Positions 8,872 to 17,727 of a DNA stretch of 64,000 nt are shown in pieces. The stretch spans positions 59,103-123,102 of the forward strand of contig NZ_CABFJY010000048.1 of the NCBI RefSeq assembly GCF_901687125.1. Direction: 5' to 3'. A model generated the notes under the pieces. The model searched no databases and had not been told where the DNA came from. It saw nothing but the letters and a program-made list of their open reading frames with translations. Made by a program: the position numbers and the translations under genes. Position 1 is the first letter of the stretch. Each line of letters starts with the position of its first letter. The DNA is from Actinobacillus vicugnae. GTDB lineage: Bacteria; Pseudomonadota; Gammaproteobacteria; Enterobacterales; Pasteurellaceae.

Positions 8872-9141
8872 TTAGTCGTTTAAAATTCCACGTGCGCGTA
8901 ATAATGCAGTTTTGAAATCTTCTTCGTAATCTTTTTTGATCCCTGGGATTGGTTCGTGTTTATCAGCGTTACGCATTTTCAGTTGATAAATTAACACTTC
9001 ATCACTCAATGCGCTGTAATTATCAGGTTCACCTACTTCGACAGAAAGTTGTTGCAGAATATCAATCAGATGTAAATCTGGTTGTTTGCGCCAGTGTTCG
9101 CCTAATAGCTCAAGTAATTCTTCTAAGCGTTTGCATTTCAT
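8872..9141 (-). CDS. yihD: YihD family protein (DUF1040)
   Basis: This is an 89-residue soluble protein whose N-terminus MKCKRLEELLELLGEHW matches the E. coli YihD pattern. Function unknown. A longer reading from 9186 exists, but ATG 9141 has GGAAG 8-10 nt upstream and gives the family length. In E. coli yihD lies between mobBA and dsbA, and the same neighbourhood is kept here, with mobAB divergent on one side and dsbA on the other. Confidence 0.88.
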   Translation of the reverse strand: MKCKRLEELLELLGEHWRKQPDLHLIDILQQLSVEVGEPDNYSALSDEVLIYQLKMRNADKHEPIPGIKKDYEEDFKTALLRARGILND

Positions 9142-9225
9142 ACTTTGCTTCCTTAAAAATTCTTGTTGAAAAGTGCTCGGAATCATATACTTTTAGCCAC
9201 ACTTTTGCAAAAACTTGGGCATAAA

Positions 9226-10320
9226 ATGGAACAAATAAATCAAATTTCTGCGGTAATTTTAGCAGGTGGGCTAGCTCGTCGTATGAGCGGTGCGGAAAAA
9301 GGCTTACAAATGCTAAATGGCAAACCTTTAATCGCACATATCATTGAGCGCTTAGCTCCACAAACAGCGCAAATTTATTTAAATATCAATCGCTCACAAG
9401 CTGAATACCAAGCACATTTCCCTGCATTGCCGTTTTATTGTGATCGGCTTACCGATTTCCAAGGACCGCTTAGCGGTATGCTTTCAGGCTTTGAACATAT
9501 CGCTAGCGAATATCTGTTATTTGTCCCTTGTGATACGCCATTCTTACCTGCTAATTTAGAGAGTAAATTATCGGTAGCATTAATGATCAACCAAGCACAA
9601 ATTGCCTATGCGCATGACGGAGAACGAGCACACCCAACAATTGCGCTTATTCACCGTTCGGTAGTAGCACCATTACAAGCGTATTTAACCAAAGGTGAAC
9701 GCCGTTTATTCCATTTTTTCCAAACACAAAAAAGTATAGCGGTCGATTTTTCAGAACAAAAAGCCGCTTTTCAAAATATGAATACCTTTGAAGATTTGGA
9801 AAATTTCCACTTTATTCAACAGCAAAGCACGCCGAAATTACTGGGTATTACAGGTTATAGTGGCACAGGCAAAACCACGCTATTGGAAAAATTAATTCCA
9901 AAATTGACCGCTTGTCAGCTGAAAGTTGGCTTGATTAAACATTCTCATCACAATGTAGAAGTGGATAAGGTCGGTAAAGATAGCTATCGCTTGCGGATGG
10001 CAGGAGCAAATCCAACCATGATCGTGTGTGAAGAGCGCTGGGCGCTAATGATGGAAACCCCAAAACAAGCGGTCGATTTTCAGCAATTAATTGCAAATTT
10101 TGCGAAAACAGAGGTTGATTTAGTTTTGGTGGAAGGCTTTAAACACGAGTCAATCGCCAAAATTCAACTACATCGCCAAGCGATTGAAAGACCATTGCCA
10201 GAGCAAGATCAATGGACGATTGCAACAGCAACGGATTACCCATTAGAGAGAGAAAATTGGTTAGATATTAATGATGTTGGGCAGATTGCAGACTTTATTC
10301 TACAATGGGTGAGAGGTTAA
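9226..10320 (+). CDS. mobA: MobA-MobB fusion: molybdenum cofactor guanylyltransferase plus MGD adaptor GTPase
   Basis: One reading frame of 364 residues carries two enzymes. Residues 1-~197 are MobA, which transfers GMP from GTP to Mo-molybdopterin, with the nucleotide motif ILAGGLARRMSGAEKGL near residues 11-27 and CDTPFLP near 102. Residues ~203-364 are MobB, with the Walker A loop GYSGTGKTTLL at about 210-220 and the segment LVEGFKHE. In E. coli these are separate overlapping genes; here they are joined through a short Gln-rich linker. ATG 9226 is chosen because the MobA domain begins there. Two uptake-sequence cores lie within the coding sequence (about 9905 and 10066). Confidence 0.92.
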   Translation: MEQINQISAVILAGGLARRMSGAEKGLQMLNGKPLIAHIIERLAPQTAQIYLNINRSQAEYQAHFPALPFYCDRLTDFQGPLSGMLSGFEHIASEYLLFVPCDTPFLPANLESKLSVALMINQAQIAYAHDGERAHPTIALIHRSVVAPLQAYLTKGERRLFHFFQTQKSIAVDFSEQKAAFQNMNTFEDLENFHFIQQQSTPKLLGITGYSGTGKTTLLEKLIPKLTACQLKVGLIKHSHHNVEVDKVGKDSYRLRMAGANPTMIVCEERWALMMETPKQAVDFQQLIANFAKTEVDLVLVEGFKHESIAKIQLHRQAIERPLPEQDQWTIATATDYPLERENWLDINDVGQIADFILQWVRG

Positions 10321-10324
10321 AAGA

Positions 10325-10357
10325 AAGCGGTAAGATTTTCAGGAAATCTTACCGCTT
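10325..10357. terminator. Bidirectional terminator mobAB / accC
   Basis: AAGCGGTAAGATTT (10325-10338) pairs perfectly with AAATCTTACCGCTT (10344-10357) around a 5-nt loop. The arms resemble a degenerate uptake sequence. Confidence 0.88.
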
Positions 10358-10362
10358 ATTAC

Positions 10363-11706
10363 TTATTTAAGACCTAATTTTTTCTCTAGGTAGTGAATAT
10401 TGGTTCCACCTTCACGGAAGTGTTCGTCTTCCATAATAAGATTGTGTAATGGAATATTGGTTTTAATACCTTCCACAATCGTTTCAGATAACGCATTTTG
10501 CATACGGCGGATCGCAATATCACGATTTTCTGCAAAGGTGATTAATTTACCGATCATTGAATCGTAATGTGGCGGTACAGTGTAGCCTGTATAAATGTGA
10601 GAATCCCAACGCACGCCTAAGCCACCTGGCACGTGTAAACGTGTAATTTTACCTGGTGAAGGCAAGAATGTATTTGGATCTTCGGCATTAATACGGCACT
10701 CCATCGCATGGCCTTTAATCTTAATGTCTTCTTGCTTGATTGAGATTGGAAGCCCTGCAGCTACACGTAATTGCTCTTTTACTAAGTCCACGCCTGTAAT
10801 CATTTCTGTTACTGGGTGTTCTACTTGTAAACGGGTATTCATTTCGATGAAATAGAACTCGCCGTTTTCAAATAAGAATTCAAATGTACCTGCACCACGA
10901 TAGCCGATTTCACGACACGCATTTGCACAACGTTCACCGATAAATTTACGCAATTCAGAGGTAATACCTGGTGCAGGGGCTTCTTCTACCACTTTTTGAT
11001 GACGACGTTGCATTGAGCAGTCACGCTCTGCTAAATACACGGCATTGCCGTGTGTATCTGCTAAGACTTGGATTTCAATATGGCGTGGATTTTCTAAATA
11101 TTTTTCCATATACACCATATCGTTATTAAATGCTGCTTTCGCTTCTGCTTTGGTCATTGCGATAGATTCTTCGAGATCTTTCTCGTTGTAAACTACGCGC
11201 ATACCACGACCACCACCGCCACCTGATGCTTTAATAATAACAGGGTAACCGATACGTTTTGCAATTTCTTTGTTTTTAACAGGATCATTACCCACAGGGC
11301 CATCTGAACCTGGTACACAAGGCACACCTGCTTTTTTCATCGCATTGATTGCTGAAACTTTATCACCCATTAAGCGAATGACATCAGCTGTTGGGCCGAT
11401 AAAAGTAAAGCCTGAGTTTTCTACTTGTTCCGCAAAATCTGCGTTTTCTGATAAGAAGCCGTAACCTGGGTGGATTGCATCTGCGTTTGTTACTTCTGCC
11501 GCGGCAATGATCATTGGAATGTTTAAGTAACTTTTTACTGAAGGCGCAGGACCGATACAAATCGTTTCATCTGCTAAAAGCACGTGTTTTAATTCACGGT
11601 CTGCAGTTGAGTGAACTGCAACCGTTTTGATACCGAGTTCTTTACAAGCACGTAAAATACGTAATGCAATTTCACCACGGTTTGCAATGACAACTTTTTC
11701 TAACAT
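10363..11706 (-). CDS. accC: Acetyl-CoA carboxylase, biotin carboxylase subunit AccC
   Basis: AccC carboxylates the biotin on AccB using ATP and bicarbonate, the first half-reaction of malonyl-CoA formation for fatty acid synthesis. The 447-residue product matches the family end to end: [20 protein letters not shown] at the N-terminus, the glycine-rich ATP-grasp loop [12 protein letters not shown], the [14 protein letters not shown] catalytic segment and the terminal [12 protein letters not shown] 11706 is preferred over a start 7 codons upstream because AGGGGAAA precedes it. It is downstream of accB with a 155-bp gap that contains an inverted uptake-sequence pair. Confidence 0.97.
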   Translation of the reverse strand: MLEKVVIANRGEIALRILRACKELGIKTVAVHSTADRELKHVLLADETICIGPAPSVKSYLNIPMIIAAAEVTNADAIHPGYGFLSENADFAEQVENSGFTFIGPTADVIRLMGDKVSAINAMKKAGVPCVPGSDGPVGNDPVKNKEIAKRIGYPVIIKASGGGGGRGMRVVYNEKDLEESIAMTKAEAKAAFNNDMVYMEKYLENPRHIEIQVLADTHGNAVYLAERDCSMQRRHQKVVEEAPAPGITSELRKFIGERCANACREIGYRGAGTFEFLFENGEFYFIEMNTRLQVEHPVTEMITGVDLVKEQLRVAAGLPISIKQEDIKIKGHAMECRINAEDPNTFLPSPGKITRLHVPGGLGVRWDSHIYTGYTVPPHYDSMIGKLITFAENRDIAIRRMQNALSETIVEGIKTNIPLHNLIMEDEHFREGGTNIHYLEKKLGLK

Positions 11707-11758
11707 TGGCGTTTCCCCTTTTGCCAAGGAAGAGAACGGAACACGCGGAACTGGTTAG

Positions 11759-11812
11759 AAGCGGTCGAATTGGCTGATTTTTTCGCAAAATTTGCGAGAA
11801 AACAGACCGCTT
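11759..11812. repeat. Inverted uptake-sequence pair in the accB-accC gap
   Basis: AAGCGGTC (11759-11766) and GACCGCTT (11805-11812) face each other, and between them TCGCAAA and TTTGCGA form an inner hairpin. There is no T tract on the minus strand next to it. It could pause or partly terminate transcription between accB and accC, but that is inference. Confidence 0.6.
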
Positions 11813-11861
11813 GATTGGCAGATAAAATTCCGTGTATTCCGTTATTTCCGAGATGAATAAA

Positions 11862-12326
11862 TTATTCGATGATGATAAGTTTTTGGTCGAATTCAACCGC
11901 TTCGCCGTCGTTTACTAAAATTGCTCTTACTACGCCAGCTTTATCTGATTCGATACGATTCATCATTTTCATTGCTTCAACGATACATAATGCATCACCA
12001 ATATTAACTGTTTGACCTACTTCAACGAATGGTTTTGCATCAGGGCTTGGGCTACGGTAGAAAGTACCTACCATTGGTGAAAGTACTGCATGACCGCTTA
12101 CTTCTGCTGAAGCAGCTGGTGCAGCTACTGCTGGCGCCGCTTGTGCAACAGGTGCTGCTACTGATGCCGCTGCTGCTTGAGGTGCTGCAACATATTGTAC
12201 TGCTGCTGAGGCTGCAGGTTGTGCACGGCTGATACGTACTGTACCTTCTTCTTCTGACACCTCTAACTCAGTGATGCCTGATTCTTCAACTAATTCGATA
12301 AGTTTTTTGATTTTGCGAATATCCAT
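11862..12326 (-). CDS. accB: Biotin carboxyl carrier protein AccB
   Basis: AccB carries the biotin that shuttles carboxyl groups from AccC to the carboxyltransferase. The protein has 154 residues: a short N-terminal helix domain, an Ala/Pro/Gln-rich flexible linker at ~37-77, and the biotinyl domain with the attachment motif EAMKMMN, where Lys120 should be biotinylated. ATG 12326 gives the standard [11 protein letters not shown] start; an upstream extension is unlikely. Together with aroQ and accC it keeps the aroQ-accB-accC order, but with a glycosyltransferase gene inserted before it. Confidence 0.96.
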   Translation of the reverse strand: MDIRKIKKLIELVEESGITELEVSEEEGTVRISRAQPAASAAVQYVAAPQAAAASVAAPVAQAAPAVAAPAASAEVSGHAVLSPMVGTFYRSPSPDAKPFVEVGQTVNIGDALCIVEAMKMMNRIESDKAGVVRAILVNDGEAVEFDQKLIIIE

Positions 12327-12497
12327 AGTGAGATTCCGTTTTATAGTCAATTAAAAAGAGAAACTCTGCACATCGTTGTGCAGAGTGAAAAACTTGCGTA
12401 GGTTACCTGAATTTCGCCTATTTTGCGAATGAAATCTTGCAATTTTGGCGAAATTCACGCAATTTTATAACTGATCGTAGCAGTGGCTTGAATGAAG

Positions 12498-13286
12498 TTA
12501 TTTTAATAAATCTTCATTCTTTTTATAGTTCCATTTGCTGCGAGGTTTATCAATATATTGGAAATACTCGTTAGTGAAAGTACCTTGTGCACAAGTGACT
12601 TTATCACGGCGAGTATTTACCCGTTTATCGCCAATTGCCGTATTAAGTGTATCAGGACCTGTCATCACAAATACACCACCTTCAATACGACGATTTTCAA
12701 TGTTACTTACAATAATCTCAAGAGTTTCTTTTAAGATCGGGTGTCCTTTCTCGCAAGCAAGGAAGAAATTGGTATATTTGTCACGCCGTTTAATCATCAC
12801 TTCTTGATCGTTTTCATTGATGATTTGCGAGATTGGAAACACCAAATGCCCGTCGATATCAATGTAAATTCCGCCTTCTTGAAGCAAAGTAAATACACGC
12901 CAAAAGTCTGCCTGTGCTGCGCCGTCGGTGAGTTTGCTATAGGCATTAAAGATTCGCTCGTCCGCATTGGCTTTAATGTAAATTTCACGCTCTTCAGTGC
13001 TCACATAACGATAGTCGTAACTAAGCGACATCAAGCGGTTAAACAGATAATTGGCATACACAGGTAATGTGACTTTATTTGAATAATTCGTTTGCCAGAT
13101 AGTTTTGGTAATTTTGGTTTTTTGGTTCGATTTAATTTTTGCAGGGCTATATTCTGGAATCGTAAAACGAAGCTTTGGGAACAGAGCATGAAACGGATAA
13201 CTTAATACCTTTACCACATTTCCAAACAAACGCTCTAAACCGTTACAAACGACAATCAGCGATTCATATTTCACTGGATTCGCCAT
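12498..13286 (-). CDS. Family-32-type glycosyltransferase (OCH1-like, DXD sugar-binding)
   Basis: This 262-residue protein carries the sugar-nucleotide-binding region typical of glycosyltransferases with a DXD motif: KTIWQTN near residue 61, the segment [22 protein letters not shown] near 124-145 with Asp143 and Asp145 as metal ligands, and a conserved downstream TGPD. It has no signal peptide or clear membrane helix, so it should act at the cytoplasmic face, probably on lipooligosaccharide or another glycoconjugate. The donor and acceptor cannot be read from the sequence. Its AAGGAG site overlaps the aroQ end (3-bp gap), so it is an operon member between aroQ and accB. Confidence 0.8.
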   Translation of the reverse strand: MANPVKYESLIVVCNGLERLFGNVVKVLSYPFHALFPKLRFTIPEYSPAKIKSNQKTKITKTIWQTNYSNKVTLPVYANYLFNRLMSLSYDYRYVSTEEREIYIKANADERIFNAYSKLTDGAAQADFWRVFTLLQEGGIYIDIDGHLVFPISQIINENDQEVMIKRRDKYTNFFLACEKGHPILKETLEIIVSNIENRRIEGGVFVMTGPDTLNTAIGDKRVNTRRDKVTCAQGTFTNEYFQYIDKPRSKWNYKKNEDLLK

Positions 13287-13289
13287 TAG

Positions 13290-13742
13290 TTAATCTCCTT
13301 GATTTAATTTTTTTAATTGCGAAATTGCAAAATCGAGAGCGTAATCATAACCTTTTGCACCTAAACCACAGATTACGCCTTTTGCTACATCGCTTAGATA
13401 AGAGTGATGGCGGAAAGGTTCACGTGCGTGTACGTTAGACAGATGCACTTCCACAAATGGAATGGCGATGGCCAATAACGCATCTCGAATAGCTACGCTA
13501 GTATGGGTAAATGCGCCTGGGTTAATAATAATAAAGTCAGTATTTTTAAATGCCTGATGAATGCGATTGATCAAAGGTTCTTCGCCATTCGCTTGGAAAT
13601 AGTCTAATTGGTAGCCCTGTTTTTGTGCTTCGTTTTGAAGGTGCGTTTCAATATCTGCAAGGGTTTGTGAGCCGTAAATATGCGGTTCACGCTTGCCTAA
13701 CATATTGAGATTTGGGCCATTAAGGAGCAGGATTTTGTTCAT
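13290..13742 (-). CDS. aroQ: Type II 3-dehydroquinate dehydratase
   Basis: AroQ dehydrates 3-dehydroquinate to 3-dehydroshikimate in aromatic amino acid synthesis. The 150-residue protein has the type II marks: [15 protein letters not shown] at the N-terminus, the [15 protein letters not shown] segment, [17 protein letters not shown], and [18 protein letters not shown] with the catalytic histidine. It heads the aroQ-glycosyltransferase-accB-accC run on the minus strand. A single uptake sequence lies just upstream. Confidence 0.96.
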   Translation of the reverse strand: MNKILLLNGPNLNMLGKREPHIYGSQTLADIETHLQNEAQKQGYQLDYFQANGEEPLINRIHQAFKNTDFIIINPGAFTHTSVAIRDALLAIAIPFVEVHLSNVHAREPFRHHSYLSDVAKGVICGLGAKGYDYALDFAISQLKKLNQGD

Positions 13743-13750
13743 ATTTAACT

Positions 13751-13761
13751 CTACAAGCGGT
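13751..13761 (+). repeat. DNA uptake signal sequence, single copy
   Basis: CTACAAGCGGTCAAATTTT spans this site upstream of aroQ, a full core with the AT-rich tail on its 3-prime side. Confidence 0.75.
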
Positions 13762-13786
13762 CAAATTTTGCGAATTTTTTGCAAAA

Positions 13787-13817
13787 TAAAAAAAGGCACA
13801 AGCGAGGAGCTTGCGCC
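13787..13817 (-). terminator. Rho-independent terminator of dapD
   Basis: On the minus strand GGCGCAAGC (13817-13809) and GCTTGTGCC (13803-13795) form a 9-bp stem with one G-U pair and a 5-nt loop, followed directly by a run of eight T residues. Confidence 0.88.
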
Positions 13818-13829
13818 ATCAGTTTCAAA

Positions 13830-14654
13830 TTACTCTTCGATAGTACGAAGTAGTTCGTTGATACCCACTTTACCTAAAGTTTTAGCATCAACTTTTTTCA
13901 CGATCACTGCGCAATATAAGCTGTATTTACCACATTTTGATGGAAGGCTACCTGAAACAACTACAGAACCTGCTGGTACACGACCGTAGTGAATTTCGCC
14001 TGTTTCGCGGTCATAAATACGAGTTGATTGGCCGATAAATACGCCCATTGAAATTACACAGCCGTCTTCAACGATTACACCTTCAACCACTTCTGAGCGT
14101 GCGCCGATAAAGCAGTTATCGCCGATGATTGTTGGGTTTGCTTGTAATGGCTCTAATACACCACCGATGCCCACTCCACCAGATAAGTGAACGTTTTTAC
14201 CGATTTGTGCACATGAACCTACGGTTGCCCAAGTGTCCACCATTGTGCCTTCGCCTACGTATGCACCGATGTTCACATAAGATGGCATTAACACACAGTT
14301 TTTAGAAATATATGCGCCTTTACGCACTGTCGCTGAAGGCACTACACGGAAACCTTCTTGTGCAAAGCGTTCTTCAGTGTAATCTGCAAATTTTAACGCT
14401 ACTTTGTCGTAGTATTTTGTTTCTGCACCATCAATGATTTGGTTGTCATTGATACGGAATGAAAGTAATACCGCTTTCTTTAACCATTGATGAGTAACCC
14501 ACTCACCGTCAATTTTTTCTGCGACACGATATTTACCGCTATCTAAACCTTCGATAACTTGTTCGATTGCTGCACGAGTTTCAGCATCAACCGTTTTTGG
14601 TGTGATTTCAGCACGACGTTCGAATGCTGCTTCAATAATTGCTTGTAAAGACAT
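13830..14654 (-). CDS. dapD: Tetrahydrodipicolinate N-succinyltransferase
   Basis: DapD adds a succinyl group to tetrahydrodipicolinate, the step two before dapE in the diaminopimelate pathway. It is a 274-residue trimeric left-handed beta-helix enzyme. The N-terminal part [22 protein letters not shown] and hexapeptide repeats such as [23 protein letters not shown] are typical. ATG 14654 with an AGGAACACA site is chosen over longer in-frame readings. Monocistronic with its own terminator. Confidence 0.96.
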   Translation of the reverse strand: MSLQAIIEAAFERRAEITPKTVDAETRAAIEQVIEGLDSGKYRVAEKIDGEWVTHQWLKKAVLLSFRINDNQIIDGAETKYYDKVALKFADYTEERFAQEGFRVVPSATVRKGAYISKNCVLMPSYVNIGAYVGEGTMVDTWATVGSCAQIGKNVHLSGGVGIGGVLEPLQANPTIIGDNCFIGARSEVVEGVIVEDGCVISMGVFIGQSTRIYDRETGEIHYGRVPAGSVVVSGSLPSKCGKYSLYCAVIVKKVDAKTLGKVGINELLRTIEE

Positions 14655-14784
14655 TGTTGTGTTCCTTAAATGTGAATGGGAAAGAGAGAAAAAATTGCCC
14701 CAATTTTTAACATAAATAGCCATTTTTTTCTACTAGAAAAAAGATAATCGGTTAGATTGGCAAACTTTTTTGCAAAATTTCCGC

Positions 14785-14796
14785 CAAATCTGACCG
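14785..14796 (-). repeat. DNA uptake signal sequence, single copy
   Basis: The core ACCGCTTGT lies between the monooxygenase gene end and dapD, preceded by GCAAAATTTCCGCCAAATCTG. Confidence 0.7.
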
Positions 14797-14841
14797 CTTG
14801 TATTTATAAAGGGCAATCTATCGTTGATAAAAGTATGAGAA

Positions 14842-15882
14842 TTAGGCGAACTTATCTACAATTTCTTTTAACAAGCGGTAAGATTTTGCTTGTTTTTGCT
14901 CATCGTAGATATAACTTACCGCCATAATTTCATCAATGGCTACACGATCAGCAAGCTGTGTCAACTGCGCTTTTACTGTTTCTGGCGCACCGACTAAAGT
15001 GCAAGCGGTCATTTGTGCTACTACAGCTTTTTCTTGTTGATAAATCGGAATTTCATTTAAATCAACGGGGCCAAAATGCAATTCATTTTCTCTACGGCTG
15101 AAGTTTTGCCACACTTCGGTATTACTTGCCATCGGAGGCTGTAAATTTTGCTGAGCGTTGGTGACTACGTTAATAAAAAATTGAGTTTGTGTGGTCGCTA
15201 ATTGCTGCGCTTCGCTATCGGTATCCGCCACAATCGCATTTACGCCCATAATGACATAAGGTTTTGCCAAGTGAGCAGAAGGCTTGAAATAACGACGATA
15301 AATTTCGACCGCCTCTACCATCATGCGAGGTGCAAAATGTGCCGCAAATGCATAAGGCAAACCAAGTTCAGCCGCAAGATAAGCACTTTCTGTGCTAGAA
15401 CCTAGAATATAGAATGGCACATCTAATCCCGCTGCAGGGTAAGCAGAAACCAGATTGGTATTCTCAAAATAGCCACGTAATTCCGCTATTTCATCGGGAA
15501 ACTCAAGATGTTTTGCCCCACGACGCAACGCATTTGCGGTACGCATATCTGTACCAGGCGCTCTGCCTAAGCCAAGTTGAATACGGTTTGGATAAAGCGT
15601 CGCAAGCGTGCCGTATTGTTCCGCAACGATATAGGGACTATGGTTTGGCAACATCACTCCGCCAGAACCAACCGCAATTTTCTGCGTATTGGCTAAAGTG
15701 TGCTGAATCAGCAACGCCGTTGCAGAGCTGGCTAGATTTTTCATATTGTGATGCTCTGCAATCCAATAACGAGCGAGATCTAATTCTTCCGCTAATTGCG
15801 CCAGTTTAATCATTGACTGCATCGCCTGTGCATAATTTTGCCCTTCACGCACAGGGACGAGATTTAAAATAGAGAGTTGCAT
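14842..15882 (-). CDS. LLM-class flavin-dependent oxidoreductase (YhbW-like)
   Basis: This 346-residue protein belongs to the bacterial-luciferase-like monooxygenases, which use FMNH2 from a partner reductase. Typical segments are RYWIAEHHNMKNLASSAT, the IAVGSGGVMLPNHSPY loop, and RIQLGLGRAPGTD. It is closest in pattern to E. coli YhbW, whose substrate is unknown. ATG 15882 is used rather than a hydrophobic 18-residue extension that has no ribosome site. It stands alone between dapD and the decayed ATPase. Confidence 0.85.
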   Translation of the reverse strand: MQLSILNLVPVREGQNYAQAMQSMIKLAQLAEELDLARYWIAEHHNMKNLASSATALLIQHTLANTQKIAVGSGGVMLPNHSPYIVAEQYGTLATLYPNRIQLGLGRAPGTDMRTANALRRGAKHLEFPDEIAELRGYFENTNLVSAYPAAGLDVPFYILGSSTESAYLAAELGLPYAFAAHFAPRMMVEAVEIYRRYFKPSAHLAKPYVIMGVNAIVADTDSEAQQLATTQTQFFINVVTNAQQNLQPPMASNTEVWQNFSRRENELHFGPVDLNEIPIYQQEKAVVAQMTACTLVGAPETVKAQLTQLADRVAIDEIMAVSYIYDEQKQAKSYRLLKEIVDKFA

Positions 15883-15975
15883 ATAAATAAATCCGAGTGT
15901 GATAAATAAAAAAGTAAAGTGGTGCAAAAATATCATTTTTTACACCGCTTATAAAAGATTAATTGGTAATAACCA

Positions 15976-16776
15976 TTATTCATTTATTAGCCAATCTACT
16001 ACATATACTACAGGTACGCCGTCAATTTCTTTTTCAGGTTGGTATCTGCCTGTAATCAATATTTTGCGGTAATTATCGCGAATATGTAGCAAATTATCGG
16101 TCTCGTGTGTGTTGTTAGGCATATCGTAAGCGACTTGAACATATAAAATTTCATCTGTTTTACGGGCGATAAAGTATTTTGCGTTGGTTTTTAGATAGCC
16201 CTTGCCACGAATATCGTATTGTTTTGCTTTGTAAAACAGAAACGCATTTTCCAATAATTCCAAATACTTATTGATCGTATGATTAGAGGTTGGCACCCGC
16301 TCGGAAGTGAGTGTGTTACTAATTTTGTTTGGGTTCACCAACTGTCCTACATTATCGGCTAAAAACAAAATCACGTTTTTAAGAATATGTGTATATCGAA
16401 CGCTTGCTCGATGAGCAATATCATTTAGCACGATAGAATCAAAAATACCTGATAAAATCGTGTCTTTCAGCATTTCATCAGCCAGCACGACACTTGGAAA
16501 ACCGCCGTATTTTTCGTATTCCACATATACCAGATCAACCAAACATGATTGCAGGTCGATATTTTTTTGCGTAATAAGCACTTGAAAATCATCGGGATTT
16601 TTCACCCGTTGATACTCAAAACTCTCAAAATTAAGATAAATAATGCTTTCTGCTGATACGCCTTGGCTCTGTAAATAATCCCGATATTGCATTAGCAATA
16701 CGGATTTTCCTGAATGACGAACACCAGAAATGACTTTTATAGAGTCAGTATCTTTGAATTGGAAGTGTAGTTCCAA
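15976..16776 (-). pseudogene. Internally deleted AAA_14 / DUF4143-type ATPase remnant
   Basis: The reading frame resembles the common ~400-residue ATPases with an N-terminal AAA domain and a C-terminal DUF4143 nuclease-like domain, but at 266 residues pieces are missing. Walker A is present (GVRHSGKS, residues 18-25). After FESFEYQRVKNPDDF the Walker B / sensor region is absent and the sequence jumps to the winged-helix part VDLVYVEYEKYGGFPSVV. Near the C-terminus GYLKTNAKYF jumps to KTDEILYVQVAYDM, losing the nuclease-like core. Its only possible start is TTG at 16776, with a stop codon two codons upstream and no ribosome site. It is most likely a relic kept in frame by chance or by recent deletion. 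Confidence 0.75.
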
Positions 16777-16816
16777 TTTTTATGACTTGTATGTAAGTTG
16801 GAATTGTAATTCCAAT
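16759..16816. repeat. Two related 18-bp palindromes at the ATPase remnant start
   Basis: TTGGAAGTGTAGTTCCAA (16759-16776) and TTGGAATTGTAATTCCAA (16799-16816) are 40 bp apart centre to centre. The second is a perfect 8-2-8 inverted repeat and the first has 6-bp arms. The first covers the start of the ATPase remnant. They may be the two ends of a short tandem duplication or a pair of operator-like sites. Confidence 0.8.
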
Positions 16817-16927
16817 TTTAGGATCGCTACCAAATTCTCTTTCTAAACACGATATTGCCAGTAAGCGATAAACCCTATTTTAAAAAGAGTGACATGGCTT
16901 TATCGTTATCTGCCAGTTGTATAGATT

Positions 16928-17000
16928 GAAAAAGTTTCAATTATACTTGAAACTTTTTCGATAATTGCTTTCAGTTTCATTTATAAATGAAACTGAAAGC
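16928..17000. repeat. Two strong hairpins sharing a GTTTCA core
   Basis: GAAAAAGTTTCAA (16928-16940) pairs with TTGAAACTTTTTC (16947-16959) around TTATAC. Immediately after, 16967-17000 is a perfect 34-bp palindrome with 17-bp arms beginning GCTTTCAGTTTC. Neither has a T run after it, so they are poor candidates for simple terminators. They lie in the 290-bp gene-free gap between the ATPase remnant and the MerP-like gene. Confidence 0.85.
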
Positions 17001-17065
17001 ATAGGGGAGTTGTTTGGCTGGTACGGGAAAGCGCACCATGAACTGTACAAAAGATATGCGTAAAT

Positions 17066-17377
17066 TTAAATTTGCTTAGCGCTATAACCGAGTTTTTCGA
17101 TCGCTTTGATCATCTGTTCTAGCGAGCTGCTTTCTGTCGCATGAATTTTTACGGTGCGCTCTTTCATATTGGCTTTGGTGGAAAGCACGCCGTCAAGCGC
17201 ACGTAATTCTTTATTCACCAAATAAACACAAAGTTGGCAGGTCATTTCTTTAATATAAAAATTCACTTCTTTTTGTGCTTGTTGCTCAACAGTAGCATTA
17301 TTGCTCGCTACGTTTTCAGCATAGACAAGCGGTGAAATTCCCACAGAAAAAAGCAAAGTAAACAGTAATTTTTTCAT
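17066..17377 (-). CDS. MerP-like periplasmic heavy-metal-binding protein
   Basis: This 103-residue protein has a signal peptide (cleavage near VYA-EN, residue ~19) and one heavy-metal-associated (HMA) domain. The metal site is MTCQLC, a CXXC motif on the loop after the first strand ([17 protein letters not shown]), and ends GYSAKQI. By family it hands a metal ion to the MerT-like membrane protein. It overlaps that gene by ATGA, so the two are translationally coupled. Which metal is carried is unknown; there is no merA or merR here. Confidence 0.82.
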   Translation of the reverse strand: MKKLLFTLLFSVGISPLVYAENVASNNATVEQQAQKEVNFYIKEMTCQLCVYLVNKELRALDGVLSTKANMKERTVKIHATESSSLEQMIKAIEKLGYSAKQI

Positions 17378-17727
17378 TCTAACACCCAAGGTAAAACAAA
17401 AGGATAGCTGAGGAAAAACAGAATAATCGCAAAAGTAATCCAATATAAAATTATCAGGGTACGGCGCGAGCAATATTTGGTACAGATAATTTTCTTAGAA
17501 AACATCAGTAACCAAAAACCGTAACCGAACGACCCTAGCGAGATAAACAGCAACGGTAATTGCAAATATTCATATTCGCTTAAGCTGATTAGCCACGGCG
17601 AAGAAACACCGAAAATCAGATAAACTAGTGGGGCAATGCAGCATAAGGTTGAGCTCACTGCCGCCACAAGTGCAGCGGTGAGTGACGCGAAAAAGCGCTT
17701 ATTTGAGTTCTGTTGAGATAAGCTCAT
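17374..17727 (-). CDS. MerT-like metal transport membrane protein
   Basis: This 117-residue inner-membrane protein has about three hydrophobic helices. The first contains a vicinal cysteine pair, STLCCIAP, as in MerT, and a second pair CTKYC lies in the loop before the last helix, the position where MerT has its cytoplasmic metal pair. ATG 17727 lies inside the end of the transglutaminase-like gene (29-bp overlap), and its stop overlaps merP. Known relatives import mercuric ions, but without a mercuric reductase nearby that role is doubtful here. Confidence 0.8.
   Translation of the reverse strand: MSLSQQNSNKRFFASLTAALVAAVSSTLCCIAPLVYLIFGVSSPWLISLSEYEYLQLPLLFISLGSFGYGFWLLMFSKKIICTKYCSRRTLIILYWITFAIILFFLSYPFVLPWVLE

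Noticed and set aside
14724..14741. TTTTTTCTA-C-TAGAAAAAA palindrome upstream of dapD
   Set aside because: It contains almost no GC pairs, so it would not make a stable hairpin; likely a chance outcome of AT-rich sequence.
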